This document shows, one piece after another, positions 28,935-37,041 of a DNA stretch of 59,787 bases. Location: contig JAZSDU010000021.1 in the NCBI GenBank assembly GCA_045531335.1, positions 1 to 59,787 on the forward strand. The letters are read 5' to 3'. A program made the translations under genes and the position numbers. A model generated the notes under the pieces. The model was not told the origin of the DNA. It saw only the letters and a program-made list of their open reading frames with translations, and did not search any database. This stretch comes from CAG-452 sp045531335. GTDB lineage: Bacteria; Bacillota; Clostridia; TANB77; CAG-508. Numbering within the stretch: position 1 is the stretch's first letter; the number at the start of each line of letters is the position of its first letter.

Positions 28935-30468
28935 TATCAATAGTAAAAAGTATGTCCTTACATGGACTTGAGGGGTATCCAATAGAAGTGCAAGTTGATG
29001 TATCAGGAGGACTTCCATGTTTTGAAATTGTAGGACTTCCAGATACGAGTATAAGAGAGGCAAAGGAAAGAGTAAAAACAGCAATAAAAAATTCAGGCTT
29101 TGAGCTTCAAAGTAGAAGAATAATTGTAAATCTTGCACCAGCAAATACTAAAAAAGAAGGTTCTTATCTAGATTTACCTATTGCAATAGCAATACTTCTA
29201 AACATAGAAGAAATTCAAAAACAAGACTTATCAAATACCATATTTATTGGTGAATTATCTTTAGATGGGAAGATTAACAAAATAAATGGTGTGTTACCAA
29301 TTTGTATAGAAGCAAGGCGTTTAGGAATAGAAAAAGTTATTGTTCCTTTAGAAAATAGCAATGAAGCTGCAATAGTTAATGGAATAGATGTAATAGGAGT
29401 AAAAACTTTAAAAGAAGTAGTAGAGTATTTAAACGGGGTAATCAAATTAACTCCTAATAAAATAAATGTAAAAACATATTTTGAGCAAAACAATAAATAT
29501 TTATTAGATTTTGCAGAAGTAAAAGGTCAAGAAAATATAAAAAGGGCACTAGAAGTATCTGCTGCTGGTGGGCACAATTGTCTTTTGATTCGGAAGTCCA
29601 GGCTCCCGGTAAAACGATGATGGCAAGAAGAATACCAACAATACTTCCAGATTTAAGTTTTGAAGAAGCACTAGAAACAACAAAAATTCATAGCATTGCA
29701 GGAACTCTTCCTAAGGATACACCAATAATAACAACAAGACCATTTCGAGCACCACATCATACAGTATCAGCTGTTTCTTTAGTAGGTGGTGGAAAAATTC
29801 CAAAACCAGGGGAAATTAGTTTAGCACATTATGGGGTACTATTTTTAGATGAACTTCCGGAATTTAATAAACAAACATTAGAGGTCATGAGAGGACCTTT
29901 AGAAGATAGAATAATTACAATAAGCAGAATAAATGCAACACTTACATATCCGTGTAACTTCATGTTTGTTGCATCTATGAATCCTTGCAGTTGTGGATTT
30001 TATGGCTCAAAAGAAAAAGAATGTACATGTTCTCCTCAATCAATTGCAAGATACATGAATAAAATAAGTGGGCCATTATTAGATAGAATTGATATTCAAA
30101 TAGAAGTAACACCTGTTAAATATCAAAAACTAGATGAAGAAGGCTTATCCGAGAGCTCAAGTCAGATAAAAGAAAGAGTTAATAAAGCTAGAAAAATTCA
30201 ACAAGAAAGATATAAAAATGATGGGATTTATTCTAATGCAGAACTTACTCCTAAACTAACTGGGAAATATTGCAAACTAGATGGACCAAGTAGAACACTT
30301 CTGCAAAAAGCATTTGAAAAGTTAGGATTAAGTGCAAGGGCGCATGGAAGAATATTAAAAGTTGCAAGAACTATTGCAGATTTGGAAGAGAGTGAAAATA
30401 TAGAGCAAAAACATATTGCAGAAGCTATTCAGTATAGAAGCTTAGATAAAAAATATTGGAAGAATTAG
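28931..30468 (+). CDS. comM: ComM/YifB-like Mg-chelatase AAA+ ATPase, two +1 shifts at CGG
   Basis: An AAA+ helicase-like ATPase; ComM proteins promote branch migration of incoming DNA in transformation. About 512 residues. Residues 1-165 are the typical N-terminal domain (SMSLHGLEGYPIEVQVDVSG begins it). At HNCLLI the zero frame meets CGG at 29591. Skipping that C gives GSPGS, then a second in-frame CGG at 29607. Skipping that C as well gives GSGKTMMARRIP, the Walker A loop. The remaining frame carries RPFRAPHHT, LFLDELPEF (Walker B) and the zinc-like Cys cluster CSCGFYGSKEKECTC. Both shifts are needed to make the protein. dprA follows after seven bases. Confidence 0.88.
29591..29593 (+). 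other. in-frame CGG at +1 recoding site 3 (comM, first)
   Basis: Zero frame reads TTG ATT CGG AAG. Dropping C29591 gives ATT GGA AGT CCA GGC, encoding IGSPG. Confidence 0.85.
29607..29609 (+). other. in-frame CGG at +1 recoding site 4 (comM, second)
   Basis: After site 3 the frame reads GGC TCC CGG TAA. Dropping C29607 gives TCC GGT AAA ACG, encoding SGKT. It is the only one of the seven sites followed by GGT, and the frame would otherwise stop at the very next codon. Confidence 0.85.
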
Positions 30469-30475
30469 AGGTTGA

Positions 30476-31328
30476 ATGGAAGATTATATAGAGATAAATA
30501 TAAATGATGAAATATATCCAACTAAATTAAAAGAAATAAAAAATCCACCTAAAAAATTATTTTTAAGAGGCAATTTAGAATTACTTCGGAAGTAATTCAA
30601 TAGCAATAGTGGGATCTAGAGAGTGCACTTCCTATGGATTTTACAAGGCTTATGAATTTGCAAAAGAATTATCAAAAAAAGGAATATGCGTAATTAGCGG
30701 ACTAGCACAGGGAATAGATACTGCAGCACATTTAGGAGCAATGCATCAAAAAGGAAAAACAATAGCAGTGCTTGGAACAGGACTTAATAAAATTTATCCT
30801 AAAGAAAATGAAATATTAGCTGAGTCTATTATAAAAAATGGAGGACTAATAATTTCAGAATACGGATTATATCAAGAAAGAAAGTCAGAGAATTTCCCAA
30901 AAAGAAATAGAATAATGAGTGGATTATCAGATGGGATATTAGTAATAGAGGCAAGAAAGAAAAGTGGAACATTAATTACTGCGAGATATGCTAAAGAACA
31001 AGGAAGGAAAGTATTCTCACTTCCGGGAAATGTTGATATTATAAATAGTAGAGGTACAAATGAGTTAATAAAAAATGGAGCAACATTGGTAACAGAAGTA
31101 AAAGACATATTAAATGAGTTTACACTACAAAACAAAGAGGAAAATAAAGAAGAAGTCAATCAGGAATATAAAAAAGTATATGATGTGTTGGAAGATTTCC
31201 CAATGCATATTAATGAAATATGTAAAAAAACAAACAGTTCTATGGCAGAAGTAAATCAAATTATTACAATGCTTGAAATAGAAGGATTAATAAAATCTCT
31301 TCCAAACAATCAATTTGTAAAGGGGTAA
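30476..31328 (+). CDS. dprA: DNA-processing protein DprA, read through a +1 shift at CGG
   Basis: Loads RecA on incoming single-stranded DNA during transformation. About 283 residues. ATG 30476 follows AGAGG seven bases after comM. The zero frame encodes YPTKLKEIKNPPKKLFLRG up to LELL, then in-frame CGG at 30587. Skipping its C gives GSNSIAIVGSRECTSYG, the start of the Rossmann-like fold, followed by ISGLAQGIDTAAH, FPKRNRIMSGLSDG and a C-terminal winged-helix-like region (about 225-283). Only the shift joins the conserved N-terminal segment to the rest. yraN follows four bases after the stop. Confidence 0.88.
30587..30589 (+). other. in-frame CGG at +1 recoding site 5 (dprA)
   Basis: Zero frame reads TTA CTT CGG AAG TAA. 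Dropping C30587 gives CTT GGA AGT AAT TCA. The nine bases TTCGGAAGT are identical to site 3. Confidence 0.85.
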
Positions 31329-31332
31329 TAAA

Positions 31333-31692
31333 ATGTATATAAACCAAGAAATAGGAAAATTAGGTGAAGACATTGCAGTAAATTATTTAAAGCAAAAAGG
31401 TTATAAAATTTTAGATAGAAATTTTGAATGTAGACAAGGTGAATTAGATATAATTGCGCTAGATAAAAAAGAAATAGTTTTTATTGAAGTGAAAACTAGA
31501 ACAAGTAATAGATATGGATCTCCTTCAGAAGCTGTAAATAAAATAAAGCAAAAACATATGTTGCAAACCATTAAGTATTATTTGTATATTAGAAATTTAA
31601 ATGATGAATTTGTAAGAATTGATGTGATTGAAGTGTATATAAGAGATAATGTTTATAAGGTGAATCATATTAAGAAAGCTTTGGAGGGATAA
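31333..31692 (+). CDS. yraN: YraN/UPF0102 endonuclease-fold protein
   Basis: A 119-residue protein of the UPF0102 family with a restriction-endonuclease-like core. Visible motif residues are Glu in GKLGEDIAVNYL, Asp in QGELDIIALD and the VFIEVKTR motif with catalytic-type Glu and Lys. Its function is unsettled; in Firmicutes it commonly sits with dprA and comM, as here, where it is the last gene of the four-gene unit. AAAGGGG precedes the ATG. No frame problem. Confidence 0.92.
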   Translation: MYINQEIGKLGEDIAVNYLKQKGYKILDRNFECRQGELDIIALDKKEIVFIEVKTRTSNRYGSPSEAVNKIKQKHMLQTIKYYLYIRNLNDEFVRIDVIEVYIRDNVYKVNHIKKALEG

Positions 31693-31706
31693 AAATTGAA
31701 ATATAA

Positions 31707-31735
31707 TTTACAGGTTTAATAAAATCTGTTATAAT
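31707..31735 (+). promoter_or_regulatory. promoter of the ygjV-like gene
   Basis: TTTACA (31707-31712), 17 bases, TATAAT (31730-31735). Confidence 0.8.
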
Positions 31736-31765
31736 GTTGGAAATAGTAGTTTAAGGAGATATAAA

Positions 31766-32278
31766 ATGTTATTTATATTAGCGCAAATCTGTGGATTTAT
31801 TATATTAATATTAACAGTAATAAGTGTTCAATTTAAAACTAAAGAAAAAATAGTTATGTGTTTTGTTTTTGCAAATATTATAGCTGCAGTACAGTATTTT
31901 TTGTTGAGTGCATTTACAGGAGCAGTTATATCTGTTATAAATGCAATAAGATGCATAGTATTTTATTATTATAAAAAGAAAGAAATGAAACCATCTTTAA
32001 TTATACTGATTATTTTTGAAATGATAGCAATAATTTCTGGTATATTTACATGGCAAAACATATGGAGTTTAATTCCTATAATAGTTACAGTTATTTATAC
32101 TTATGGGTTATGGCAAGATAATGTAACAGTAATAAGAATAACAACAGGAATTGCTGGATTCGGATGGGCTATCTATAATATAATTGTAATGGCATATGTA
32201 GGAGCAGTGCAAGAAATATCACAATTAGGTTCTTCTGTTATTGCAATAGTTAGGAACAAGGAAAAAATAAAAGAATAA
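31766..32278 (+). CDS. YgjV-family inner-membrane protein
   Basis: A 170-residue integral membrane protein with five to six hydrophobic segments and a central YYYKKKEMK loop. Pattern and length match the YgjV family of unknown function, which also contains a conserved Trp-Gln (TWQN) and LWQD segment seen here at about 94 and 116. AAGGAG precedes the ATG and a promoter lies just upstream. No neighbour explains its role. Confidence 0.75.
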   Translation: MLFILAQICGFIILILTVISVQFKTKEKIVMCFVFANIIAAVQYFLLSAFTGAVISVINAIRCIVFYYYKKKEMKPSLIILIIFEMIAIISGIFTWQNIWSLIPIIVTVIYTYGLWQDNVTVIRITTGIAGFGWAIYNIIVMAYVGAVQEISQLGSSVIAIVRNKEKIKE

Positions 32279-32311
32279 ATTATATATTTTATAATGAAAG
32301 GAAAAGTGAAA

Positions 32312-32662
32312 ATGAATTTAGATTATGATTTTGCTAATAAATGGTTAAGCAAATTAAAAGAATACTGGTTTAATAAAGATACAGATAAAGCAGTTTCATT
32401 ATTCGAAAAAACAACATACTATCAAGAAACACCGTTTATGAAACCATATACTACATTTGATGAAATTAACCAAGAATGGCAACATGTAAAGGATCAAGAT
32501 ATAAATAAAATAGAATTTAATATATTGGCAATAGATAATAATACTTTAATAGTTAATTGGTTATTTGAAAATGCGAATGAAATATTTGATGGAATATATG
32601 AAATAAAATTTAATGATAATTTAGAATGTATTTATTTTAAAAGTTGGGAAATGTCAAAATAA
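32312..32662 (+). CDS. NTF2/SnoaL-like small protein
   Basis: A 116-residue soluble protein. Pattern: an N-terminal helix with ANKWLSKLKEYWFNKD, TTYYQETPFMKPY, then alternating strands ending IYFKSWEMSK; this fits a SnoaL-like cone fold that binds small ligands or acts as a subunit. ATG 32294 in frame is possible, but GAAAGGA lies nine bases before 32312, which I prefer. Substrate unknown. A terminator follows. Confidence 0.7.
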   Translation: MNLDYDFANKWLSKLKEYWFNKDTDKAVSLFEKTTYYQETPFMKPYTTFDEINQEWQHVKDQDINKIEFNILAIDNNTLIVNWLFENANEIFDGIYEIKFNDNLECIYFKSWEMSK

Positions 32663-32683
32663 GAAAGCAAGCTCAAATCGGCG

Positions 32684-32714
32684 AGAAGAAAAGTGTGCAA
32701 AGCCACTTTTCTTG
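32684..32714 (+). terminator. terminator after the NTF2-like gene
   Basis: AGAAAAGTG pairs with CACTTTTCT, followed by TGTGT; the T tract is weak. Confidence 0.7.
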
Positions 32715-32832
32715 TGTATTGTACAAAAATATAATAATTTTAGAAAATTTTGAATTTTGAGAAAAAAATATTTGAATAATGTCTTATTTAGTGGTAGAAT
32801 ATTTCTCATGTTGATAATAAGGAGATGTAAAA

Positions 32833-34071
32833 ATGAAAGCTTTAAATAATAAATGGATTAGAGCTGCAATTCCAGCATTACTTTTACATTGTTCAATAGG
32901 AACAGTATATTGCTGGTCAACTTTTAAAGAAGCAATAGCAGATAAAATAGGAATGAGTACTTTCGCAGTTGGTTGGGCGTTTTCAATCGCAATATTTTTC
33001 TTAGGAATGTCTGCTGCATTTGCAGGGAGATTAGTAGAAAAGAATATTCATAAATCATCTTTAATAGCATGTATATGTTTTTCATTAGGAATGATTGGAA
33101 CAGGTCTTTTCATACAATTTACAACAGGAATAATAGCACTTATAGGTATATTCTTATGTTATGGATGTATAATGGGAGTTGGACTTGGAATAGGATATTT
33201 AACACCAGTAAAAACTTTAATGTTATGGTTTCCAAAACAAAAAGGACTTGCAACAGGAATTTCAATTATGGGATTTGGACTTGCTAAAGCAATAGCAACA
33301 CCAATTATGGAAGTCTTACAAAAAAATGTAGGTATATCTAAAATGTTTTATATTTTAGGAGCGGTATATTTTGTAATGATGTTTATAGGACATCTTTTAC
33401 TAAAGAAACCAGAAGGATGGGTTGAAGCAGATACTGATAAAGAAGAGTTCAAACCACTTCAAATGTTTAAAAACAAAACATTTTTGGGCATTTGGTTAAT
33501 GTTCTTTATAAACATACATTGTGGACTTGCATTAATTACATACGAAAAGCAAATATTAAAAGTTGCATTTGCAGGAACAGCAATTTTAGGAACAATAATA
33601 AGTGTTATACCATCTGTTACAGCTGCATTTAATGCATTAGGAAGAATAGGGTATTCAACAATTTCAGATAAAATGAAAGAAAGAAATACTGTATATAAAA
33701 TAATTTTCCTAACTAGTATTATAGTTACAATAATAGCATTAGCAACATTTGCAATATCAAATGGAGCAAATTCAATTATATTTGGAATCATAACAATAAT
33801 ATTATTAGTAGTAGTAAATTCAGGATATGGTGGAGGATTTTCAACACTACCAGCAATACTTTCTGAACGTTTCGGAATGGAAAAAATAAGTAGTATTCAT
33901 GGATTAGCACTTTCAGCTTGGGGAATAGCTGGTCTTACAGGAAACAATATGTCTGAATTAATATTAAGTTTGAGTAATAAAACTTATGATTATATATTAG
34001 TCGCAACATTAGCTTTATATGTTGTTGCTATGATAATATGTATCAAAATGGTAGGTAAGAAAAGTGCTTAA
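32833..34071 (+). CDS. OFA-family MFS transporter
   Basis: A 412-residue major facilitator with twelve predicted membrane segments. Its N-terminus (SIGTVYCWSTF) and the TPVKTLMLWFPKQKGLATGISIMGFGLAKA segment are characteristic of the oxalate/formate antiporter family. Members carry small carboxylates; the substrate here is unknown. The GxLVEKN loop after segment 2 fits the MFS motif-A position. AAGGAG precedes the ATG. It is a single-gene unit closed by a strong terminator at 34076. Confidence 0.88.
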   Translation: MKALNNKWIRAAIPALLLHCSIGTVYCWSTFKEAIADKIGMSTFAVGWAFSIAIFFLGMSAAFAGRLVEKNIHKSSLIACICFSLGMIGTGLFIQFTTGIIALIGIFLCYGCIMGVGLGIGYLTPVKTLMLWFPKQKGLATGISIMGFGLAKAIATPIMEVLQKNVGISKMFYILGAVYFVMMFIGHLLLKKPEGWVEADTDKEEFKPLQMFKNKTFLGIWLMFFINIHCGLALITYEKQILKVAFAGTAILGTIISVIPSVTAAFNALGRIGYSTISDKMKERNTVYKIIFLTSIIVTIIALATFAISNGANSIIFGIITIILLVVVNSGYGGGFSTLPAILSERFGMEKISSIHGLALSAWGIAGLTGNNMSELILSLSNKTYDYILVATLALYVVAMIICIKMVGKKSA

Positions 34072-34075
34072 ATAT

Positions 34076-34262
34076 AAAAAGACTAGCTTTTGCTAGTCTT
34101 TTTTGATGGTCGGGGTGTCCAAAAAGTAGCCATTTAAGTGTATATTGGGTAGTTATAGAGTATGTATAAATTGCCTTTTTATTATACATTTAAATTAATT
34201 GTAATATTTTTTTATTAAGACAAACATGTAATCTTCTGTAACTTTTTACTAACTATTAATAT
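34076..34262 (+). repeat. direct repeat copy A, starts with terminator and tRNA-Pro-like end
   Basis: Begins with a terminator (AAAAAGACTAGC-TTTT-GCTAGTCTTTTTT). It goes on with TGGTCGGGGTG, identical to the 3' end of the tRNA-Pro gene at 36813 in the same orientation, then CCAAAAAGTAGCCATTTAAG and an AT-rich tail ending near AAACATGTAATCTT. The same order occurs at 35003-35259. The intergenic stretch to 34434 holds no other gene. Confidence 0.8.
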
Positions 34263-34434
34263 ATTACATAGTCAAATTAAATAAATAAGGGTAATTTGTA
34301 ATACAACATTGCAATTAACATAAAACTGTGATACAATTACAATATGCAAAAATACTAGCACATTCTTCTTGTTTTTGCATCTATGGGGTCAGGCAACATA
34401 GTAAAAGTAATTTTTTAGGAAGGAGACATGAGTT

Positions 34435-34794
34435 GTGTCTAAAGATGAACTCAAAGAGAGAATGGGTGAAAAAACTTTTGAAGCACGTAATAATAGCACT
34501 GAAGTAAGTGTAGTAGTTGATGAAAACGGTATAATTTCTGATATTACATTTAAAAGTGCTTCTGAGCCAAGGCCTATATGGCATGTGGTTTCAGGTAACC
34601 CTCATAATGAAGCATGTAATTTGAATTACGAACATGTTTTAGAGGAAATGATGGATACTGATCTTGATACTTTTAAGGATTTGCTTAGAAGAATTAAAGA
34701 TACTGATCCTGAACTTTTCAGTATAGGCAATGAAATACTTCGAAAAAGAAAAGAACAGCTTCTTAAAGAGGCAGAAGAGAAATATTCTCTCTAA
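34435..34794 (+). CDS. unknown 119-residue protein in a repeat-flanked islet
   Basis: I do not recognise it. Soluble, acidic, helical C-terminus (KDLLRRIKDTDPELFSIG, then ILRKRKEQLLKEAEE). Start is GTG at 34435 after AGGAAGGAGAC; the nearer ATG at 34428 hits a stop after three codons. The gene sits alone between two imperfect direct repeats (34076 and 35003) and uses fewer AT-ending runs than its neighbours, so it looks like a mobile or acquired cassette. Confidence 0.6.
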   Translation: MSKDELKERMGEKTFEARNNSTEVSVVVDENGIISDITFKSASEPRPIWHVVSGNPHNEACNLNYEHVLEEMMDTDLDTFKDLLRRIKDTDPELFSIGNEILRKRKEQLLKEAEEKYSL

Positions 34795-34796
34795 TT

Positions 34797-34831
34797 AAAA
34801 AAATCCCTACCTTTTTGGGTGGGGATTTTAT
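34797..34831 (+). terminator. terminator after the islet gene
   Basis: AAAATCCCTACC pairs with GGGTGGGGATTTT around a T-rich loop. Confidence 0.88.
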
Positions 34832-35002
34832 CTATTTTAAAGATAGCACTACTTTTCTTTTTAATTACCATTTAAACAAACAAAATAATATATATTGAAT
34901 GCAATAACACAAATATGTCACAAATATATCAAAGGGGCCGGGGCATTTTGACACATTATTTTAGTGAATAATTAATAATTAAAAATTAATAGTTAATAAT
35001 AC

Positions 35003-35259
35003 AAAAAAGACTAGCAATGCTAGTCTTTTTTGATGGTCAGGGTATCCAAAAAGTAGCTATTTAAGTATATATTGGGTGGTTATACAGTATGTATAGACTG
35101 CTCTTTTATTATGCATTCAAATAGCTTATATATTCATAGGGTATTCAACATGTATATATTAGTGTTTGAAAATACATTTGCGTTGCACTATTAATTGCAG
35201 TATTTTTTTATTGAGACAAACATGTAATCTTTTGCTAATTTTATTTATTAATATTTGAT
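35003..35259 (+). repeat. direct repeat copy B
   Basis: Repeats copy A: terminator AAAAAAGACTAGC-AAT-GCTAGTCTTTTTT, then TGGTCAGGGTATCCAAAAAG (two changes in the tRNA-like part), then the tail ending AAACATGTAATCTTTTG. It has about 70 extra bases in the middle. No gene lies in 34832-35341 besides this repeat and low-complexity AT sequence (attaataattaa runs). Confidence 0.8.
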
Positions 35260-35341
35260 AATTATGTTGCTTTATGATATTATATATAAAATTATATTGA
35301 AATGAATTCAATTGAGAAATGCTATTGGATAGGAGATAAGA

Positions 35342-36151
35342 ATGAGAGGCATAGATAGATTTACTAATAAGGCAAAAAAGTATGAACAATATAGACCTGA
35401 ATATACTGAAGAAGCACTAACTGAAATTTTAAGATTAACTGGTATATTACCATATACAAAACAAAAAGTTGCAGACATTGGAGCAGGAACTGGGAAATTT
35501 ACTAAACTGTTATTAAACAGAGGATTTGAAGTATATGCAATAGAACCTAATGACCAAATGCGTTCAATAGCAGAAATGAAATTTAAAGGAAGTGAAAAAT
35601 TTAATTCCATTAGTGCAACATCAGAAGATACAACATTGGACGATAAAAGCGTTTCATTAATTACAGTAGCACAGGCTTTCCATTATTTTGATTTAGAAAA
35701 AACAAAAAAAGAGTTTTTAAGAATATTAAAACCAGGCGGAAAAGTTGCTTTGCTATGGAATTTTAGATTAAGAGATTCAGAATTTATAAGGGAATATGAA
35801 GAGGCTATATATGGCACACATTCGCAAAAAGTGAATCCTACATATGCACAAGATAATATGACAGATGATGTATTTAAACTTTTCTTTTCTAGATATCAAA
35901 CAATAAATATACCAAATAGTCAGAGTTTTAGTTTAGAGGAATTGTGGGGAAGAACTTTATCAAATAATCATGCCCCAAAAGAAAATGAACCAGAGTATCA
36001 AGAGTTATATGAAAAAGTAAAAAAATTATTCTACAAACATCAAAAAGATGGGAAAGTACTTTTTCCATATCGCACACAAATTGTAGTAGGAGATATATGC
36101 AGAACGAAAGATATACAGACAAAAGAAAACACAGATAGTTTTAATAGATAA
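35342..36151 (+). CDS. class I SAM-dependent methyltransferase
   Basis: A 269-residue methyltransferase. Motif I is VADIGAGTGKFTKLL (about 41-55), motif II acidic VYAIEPND (about 62-69), and motif post-III has ILKPGGKVALLWN. The substrate is unknown; the type-11 family includes small-molecule and quinone methylases. AGGAGATAAG precedes the ATG. The histidine phosphatase gene follows 15 bases later, so the two are probably cotranscribed. It lies in the accessory stretch to the left of tRNA-Pro. Confidence 0.88.
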   Translation: MRGIDRFTNKAKKYEQYRPEYTEEALTEILRLTGILPYTKQKVADIGAGTGKFTKLLLNRGFEVYAIEPNDQMRSIAEMKFKGSEKFNSISATSEDTTLDDKSVSLITVAQAFHYFDLEKTKKEFLRILKPGGKVALLWNFRLRDSEFIREYEEAIYGTHSQKVNPTYAQDNMTDDVFKLFFSRYQTINIPNSQSFSLEELWGRTLSNNHAPKENEPEYQELYEKVKKLFYKHQKDGKVLFPYRTQIVVGDICRTKDIQTKENTDSFNR

Positions 36152-36166
36152 AAGGAGATAATAAAT

Positions 36167-36691
36167 TTGAAATTATATATAGTAAGACATGGACAAGTTC
36201 CACATAATGCATTGAATCAGCATACTAATCCAGAAGAGGATTTGACTGAGTTAGGAGTAAAACAAGCAGAAGAAGTAAGAGATAAGTTAAAAGATATTAA
36301 ATTTGATGTAATAATATCATCACCTTTTGTAAGAACAAGACACACAACAAATATAATTAATATAAACAATTATAAAGTTATATATGACGATAGAATAAGA
36401 GAAAGAAATTGTGGAAGTTTAAGTGGGCGTTCATATGAAACAACAAATAGAGAAGAATACTGGAATTATTACACGGATATACAACAAGGAACAAGCGAAA
36501 ATATAAGGACATTCTTTGAGAGAGTATATAATTTTATTGATGATTTAAAAGAGAAAAATTACAATTGTGTTTTGGTTGTTGCACACAGTGGAGTATCAAA
36601 AGCATTTAGTGGATACTTTGAAGGAATAGATGAAGGGATGTTTTTAAATAGAGGATTAAAAAATTGTGAAGTAAAAGAATATAATCTATAA
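36167..36691 (+). CDS. histidine phosphatase (phosphoglycerate mutase-like)
   Basis: A 174-residue phosphohydrolase with the RHG signature (IVRHGQVPHN, His about 8), FVRTRHTTNI, the acidic ERNCGSL segment and the second catalytic His in VVAHSGVS (about 145). Start TTG follows AAGGAG at good spacing. Substrate unknown; the family includes sugar phosphatases and adenosylcobalamin phosphatases. It forms a two-gene unit with the methyltransferase upstream. Confidence 0.88.
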   Translation: MKLYIVRHGQVPHNALNQHTNPEEDLTELGVKQAEEVRDKLKDIKFDVIISSPFVRTRHTTNIININNYKVIYDDRIRERNCGSLSGRSYETTNREEYWNYYTDIQQGTSENIRTFFERVYNFIDDLKEKNYNCVLVVAHSGVSKAFSGYFEGIDEGMFLNRGLKNCEVKEYNL

Positions 36692-36763
36692 TTTTAATTA
36701 ATTTTTAATATTTAGAATAAAAAAGAATTGGGTTGCAGTAATATTGCAGTAAAATGGTAAAAA

Positions 36764-36809
36764 GAAAATCCTATAAGTATTGATATATCTTACTTATAGG
36801 ATTCTTTTT
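36764..36809. terminator. terminator between the phosphatase and tRNA-Pro
   Basis: AATCCTATAAGTA pairs with TACTTATAGGATT and is followed by CTTTTT. It lies where both convergent units end. Confidence 0.88.
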
Positions 36810-36812
36810 GTA

Positions 36813-36888
36813 TGGTCGGGGTGACACGGATCGAACGTGCGACCTCATGGTCCCAAACCACGCGCTCTCCCAACTGAGCTACACCCCG
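36813..36888 (-). tRNA. tRNA-Pro (anticodon TGG)
   Basis: A 76-base gene on the minus strand with encoded CCA. Acceptor CGGGGTG pairs with CACCCCG, anticodon arm CGTGG-TTTGGGA-CCATG gives TGG, T loop TTCGATC. Its 3' end faces the islet genes at lower coordinates, and pieces of that end recur in repeats A and B. Confidence 0.95.
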
Positions 36889-37041
36889 AAATATTTGCTT
36901 GAAAATTTAAAGCTTATTAATAATAGCATATTTTTTTTGTGTTTGCAAGTGTTTTCTGAAAAAACATGTAAAATGTTTCAAAATGCAACTTTACATAAGC
37001 GCTAAAACTTAGTATAATATAATCAATTAAGAGCTAAGAAG

